In this document: positions 5,147 through 6,695 of the stretch, piece after piece
How positions within the stretch are numbered: position 1 is the first letter of the stretch
Layout: every line of letters begins with the position of its first letter
From: Calditrichota bacterium
GTDB taxonomy: Bacteria > Calditrichota > Calditrichia > RBG-13-44-9 > J075
DNA length: 6,695 nt
Reading direction: 5' to 3'
Assembly: GCA_003695285.1 (NCBI GenBank)
Contig: RFIL01000201.1
Span: 1 to 6,695, forward strand
Translations under genes and position numbers: made by a program
The notes under the pieces: generated by a model
Told to the model about the DNA's origin: nothing
The model's database searches: none
Seen by the model: the letters and a program-made list of their open reading frames with translations, nothing else

Positions 5147-6694
5147 TCATTTCAAGAGCACCATTTTTCGAATGGCCTGAAATCCATTTGCTTTCAGACG
5201 ATAGAAATAAATTCCGCTGCTAACCGGGAGTCCCTGCTTGTTCACCCCATCCCATCTTACGGAGTAGCTTCCGGGACTCATCTCTTTGTTCAGTAATGTT
5301 TTAACCTTCTTCCCGGTCACATCATATATTTCCAATTTAACCGTGGAATTTTTCGATATCTCAAAGGGTATGGTTGTGCTGGGATTAAAGGGATTGGGAT
5401 AATTTTGTTTCAGGGAAAACCGGGAAGGTGTAGCACCGCTTTGCAGGTGGAGCTTTAACTTCTTAACCCGTTCATCCTGCACCAAAAGACTTTCCCCTTC
5501 TTTCGATAATCGATAGGATTGATTTCCCTGCCCCCCTGTGACTTCTTCCACGGTTAAAATTGTATGCATCCCCGACGGCAACTGCTTAAGGGTAAGCTGG
5601 AGAGGATATTCCCGGGATTGAAGCAAGACCTCTGCCATCTCTCCCACTGCCAGTCGAGAGTGATTGTTAAAACGAATATCAAACCCATCTCCCGGAGGCA
5701 ACGGTGGCAGGCTAAAGGTTAACAACCACTGCTCATCGACCTCCTCCAACAGGCTCTCATCCGCCAGCAACAACTCCTGACTTACCCCTTCCGGGTTACT
5801 GATACGAATGACAACAACCTCTGCCTCGGTTAACGGCGAAGGGAGAGCACCTGCCTTCCCTACAGGAAAAGCCCCTCCCGATACCGGAAGTATCACCGTT
5901 CCCGAATCATAGGTGTTCACCCAGTATCCCTCCCCTTCCCGAAGGGTATCCGAGGAATAATACACCCCATCAAAGCCGTAGAGCGTTCCGGGGATGAGAA
6001 GCTGATTGGGGTCAACTACCTCACTGAGGGGCACATCCCGGGAGATGCCACCGATCAGATTCCACCCCTTTCGCAGGTGGAGAGTCAGTGAATCGATGCG
6101 GGTGCCTGTCAGTTGCACCGTATCAGCAGCCGACAGTCGCAGCCAATACCCTGCTCCGGGATAGAGGGTATCCCCTGCCAGATAGCTCCCATCCCATCCG
6201 TAGAGCGTTCCGGGGATGGCATTGGGAAACAGGGTTAAATAGAAGGGGTCATTTACCTGGAGAGGAAGGTTGAGCAGATTCCAGTTATCACTCAGGATAT
6301 CGGTAAAGGTGATGAGGCCGCCCTGAATTTCCACGGTCATGATTCCCAGCGCTGTGGCGCCACTGTCATCCGTTACGGAGATGGTTAGTTGGACAAATCC
6401 GGCAAAGTTGGGAGCAGCAGAGAGGGTGAGGATACCATTGACCGGATTAAAGGCAAGAAGCAGGGAATCATTGGAAGAGGAGAATTGATAGCTAAGGAGA
6501 CTATCCGGTGTTTCCGGGTCAGAGACAAAATTCCAGACCCCCAGGGTGGTGTCGATGGCAAAGCGGAGGGTATCCGGTAACCCGCTGACCACCGGTGGGT
6601 CATTGACCGGGGTGATGGTGACCAGAAAGGTATCGCTGGCGGATAACCCGCTGCTATCGGTGGCGGTGAGCATCACACTGCCACTGCCGTAGAA
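5147..6694 (-). CDS. Large secreted/surface protein with cadherin-like repeats and T9SS sorting domain, 5' end beyond window
   Basis: Only the C-terminal 515 residues are visible; the frame is open to the right edge, so no start is present. Fragment residues 1-35 are the end of one tandem-95/cadherin-like repeat (LTATDSSGLSASDTF, then TITPVNDPPV). A second repeat fills about 36-124, ending in ISVTDDSGATALGIMTVEI. Two related modules follow (138-197 and 211-273), each with WNL, IPGTLYG, a DG-Y-DTL segment and GYW. A beta-rich region (about 285-400) leads to the C-terminal sorting domain (about 426-515). That domain has FSLKQNYPNPFNPSTT, LEIYDVTGKKVKTL and SSGIYFYRL, ending in KMVLLK. In Bacteroidota such domains direct export by T9SS and anchoring or release at the cell surface (family knowledge). 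Adhesion or a substrate-binding role is plausible but not shown. GC is higher here than in gspO: 36 of 60 at 6121-6180 against 20 of 60 at 1681-1740. Confidence 0.88.
   Translation of the reverse strand, partial: FYGSGSVMLTATDSSGLSASDTFLVTITPVNDPPVVSGLPDTLRFAIDTTLGVWNFVSDPETPDSLLSYQFSSSNDSLLLAFNPVNGILTLSAAPNFAGFVQLTISVTDDSGATALGIMTVEIQGGLITFTDILSDNWNLLNLPLQVNDPFYLTLFPNAIPGTLYGWDGSYLAGDTLYPGAGYWLRLSAADTVQLTGTRIDSLTLHLRKGWNLIGGISRDVPLSEVVDPNQLLIPGTLYGFDGVYYSSDTLREGEGYWVNTYDSGTVILPVSGGAFPVGKAGALPSPLTEAEVVVIRISNPEGVSQELLLADESLLEEVDEQWLLTFSLPPLPPGDGFDIRFNNHSRLAVGEMAEVLLQSREYPLQLTLKQLPSGMHTILTVEEVTGGQGNQSYRLSKEGESLLVQDERVKKLKLHLQSGATPSRFSLKQNYPNPFNPSTTIPFEISKNSTVKLEIYDVTGKKVKTLLNKEMSPGSYSVRWDGVNKQGLPVSSGIYFYRLKANGFQAIRKMVLLK
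5876..6283 (-). repeat. Tandem pair of WNL-YG-GYW modules in the surface protein
   Basis: Two coding modules, 6283-6104 and 6064-5876, share the order WNL, IPGTLYG, DG-Y, DTL and GYW. A 21-bp stretch encoding IPGTLYG is identical in both (5976-5996 and 6198-6218), exactly 222 bp or 74 codons apart and in the same frame. The remaining sequence is well diverged. This suggests an old duplication with a conserved or gene-converted core. Similar paired 'GWNLI...GYW' modules are common just before T9SS sorting domains in FCB-group proteins (general knowledge). Confidence 0.75.
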
Positions 6695-6695
6695 G

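Noticed and set aside
4976..5296. A 106-codon plus-strand open frame spanning the intergenic region and the end of the surface-protein gene
   Set aside because: Its second half is antisense to the conserved sorting domain, and its first half lies in very AT-rich DNA with the symmetric elements. No domain or plausible ribosome binding site was seen.
6674..6676. A GTG start of the surface protein at 6676
   Set aside because: The frame stays open to the window edge, and this GTG lies inside a cadherin-like repeat strand (SVMLTATD), so it is an internal valine codon.

Overview
The window is read entirely from the minus strand. It holds most of a type II secretion system (T2SS) assembly operon, plus the C-terminal end of a large secreted or surface protein encoded just upstream of it. 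No RNA gene, mobile element or CRISPR array is visible. The surface protein ends in a type IX secretion (T9SS, Por) type A sorting domain with the QNYPNPFNPSTTI signature and carries tandem-95/cadherin-like repeats. This points to an uncultured member of the FCB group: Calditrichota, KSB1, Marinimicrobia or Ignavibacteria-like lineages are all plausible. That placement is inference from protein style only.

Layout in the direction of transcription, right to left: (1) 6694-5147, a 515-residue C-terminal fragment of a multi-domain surface protein, open at the right edge. (2) 5146-4801, an AT-rich intergenic region with an 11-bp perfect inverted repeat, a 12-bp palindrome and a weak promoter candidate. 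(3) gspE, assembly ATPase, best start TTG at 4800 behind a strong Shine-Dalgarno rather than the longer GTG frame from 4917. (4) gspF, inner-membrane platform. (5) gspO/pilD, prepilin peptidase. (6) gspG, major pseudopilin. (7) gspH, minor pseudopilin. (8) gspI, minor pseudopilin, cut by the left edge.

The six T2SS genes are tightly packed. The gaps are 4, 2 and 23 nt, followed by overlaps of 20 and 35 nt, so one transcript with translational coupling is likely. GspE would power assembly on the GspF platform. GspO would cleave and N-methylate the GspG, GspH and GspI prepilins, all of which show a Gly cleavage site and Glu at +5. GspG would polymerise, with GspH and GspI near the tip. The secretin gspD, gspC and gspJ-M are not in the window. 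gspD is not immediately upstream of gspE, where it usually lies in proteobacterial operons.

Nothing here looks like a wholly new system. The points most worth a second look are the gspE start, the edge-truncated gspI, the altered zinc motif of the prepilin peptidase, the symmetric elements ahead of gspE, the tandem WNL-YG-GYW modules of the surface protein, and a T9SS-type cargo encoded next to a T2SS operon.
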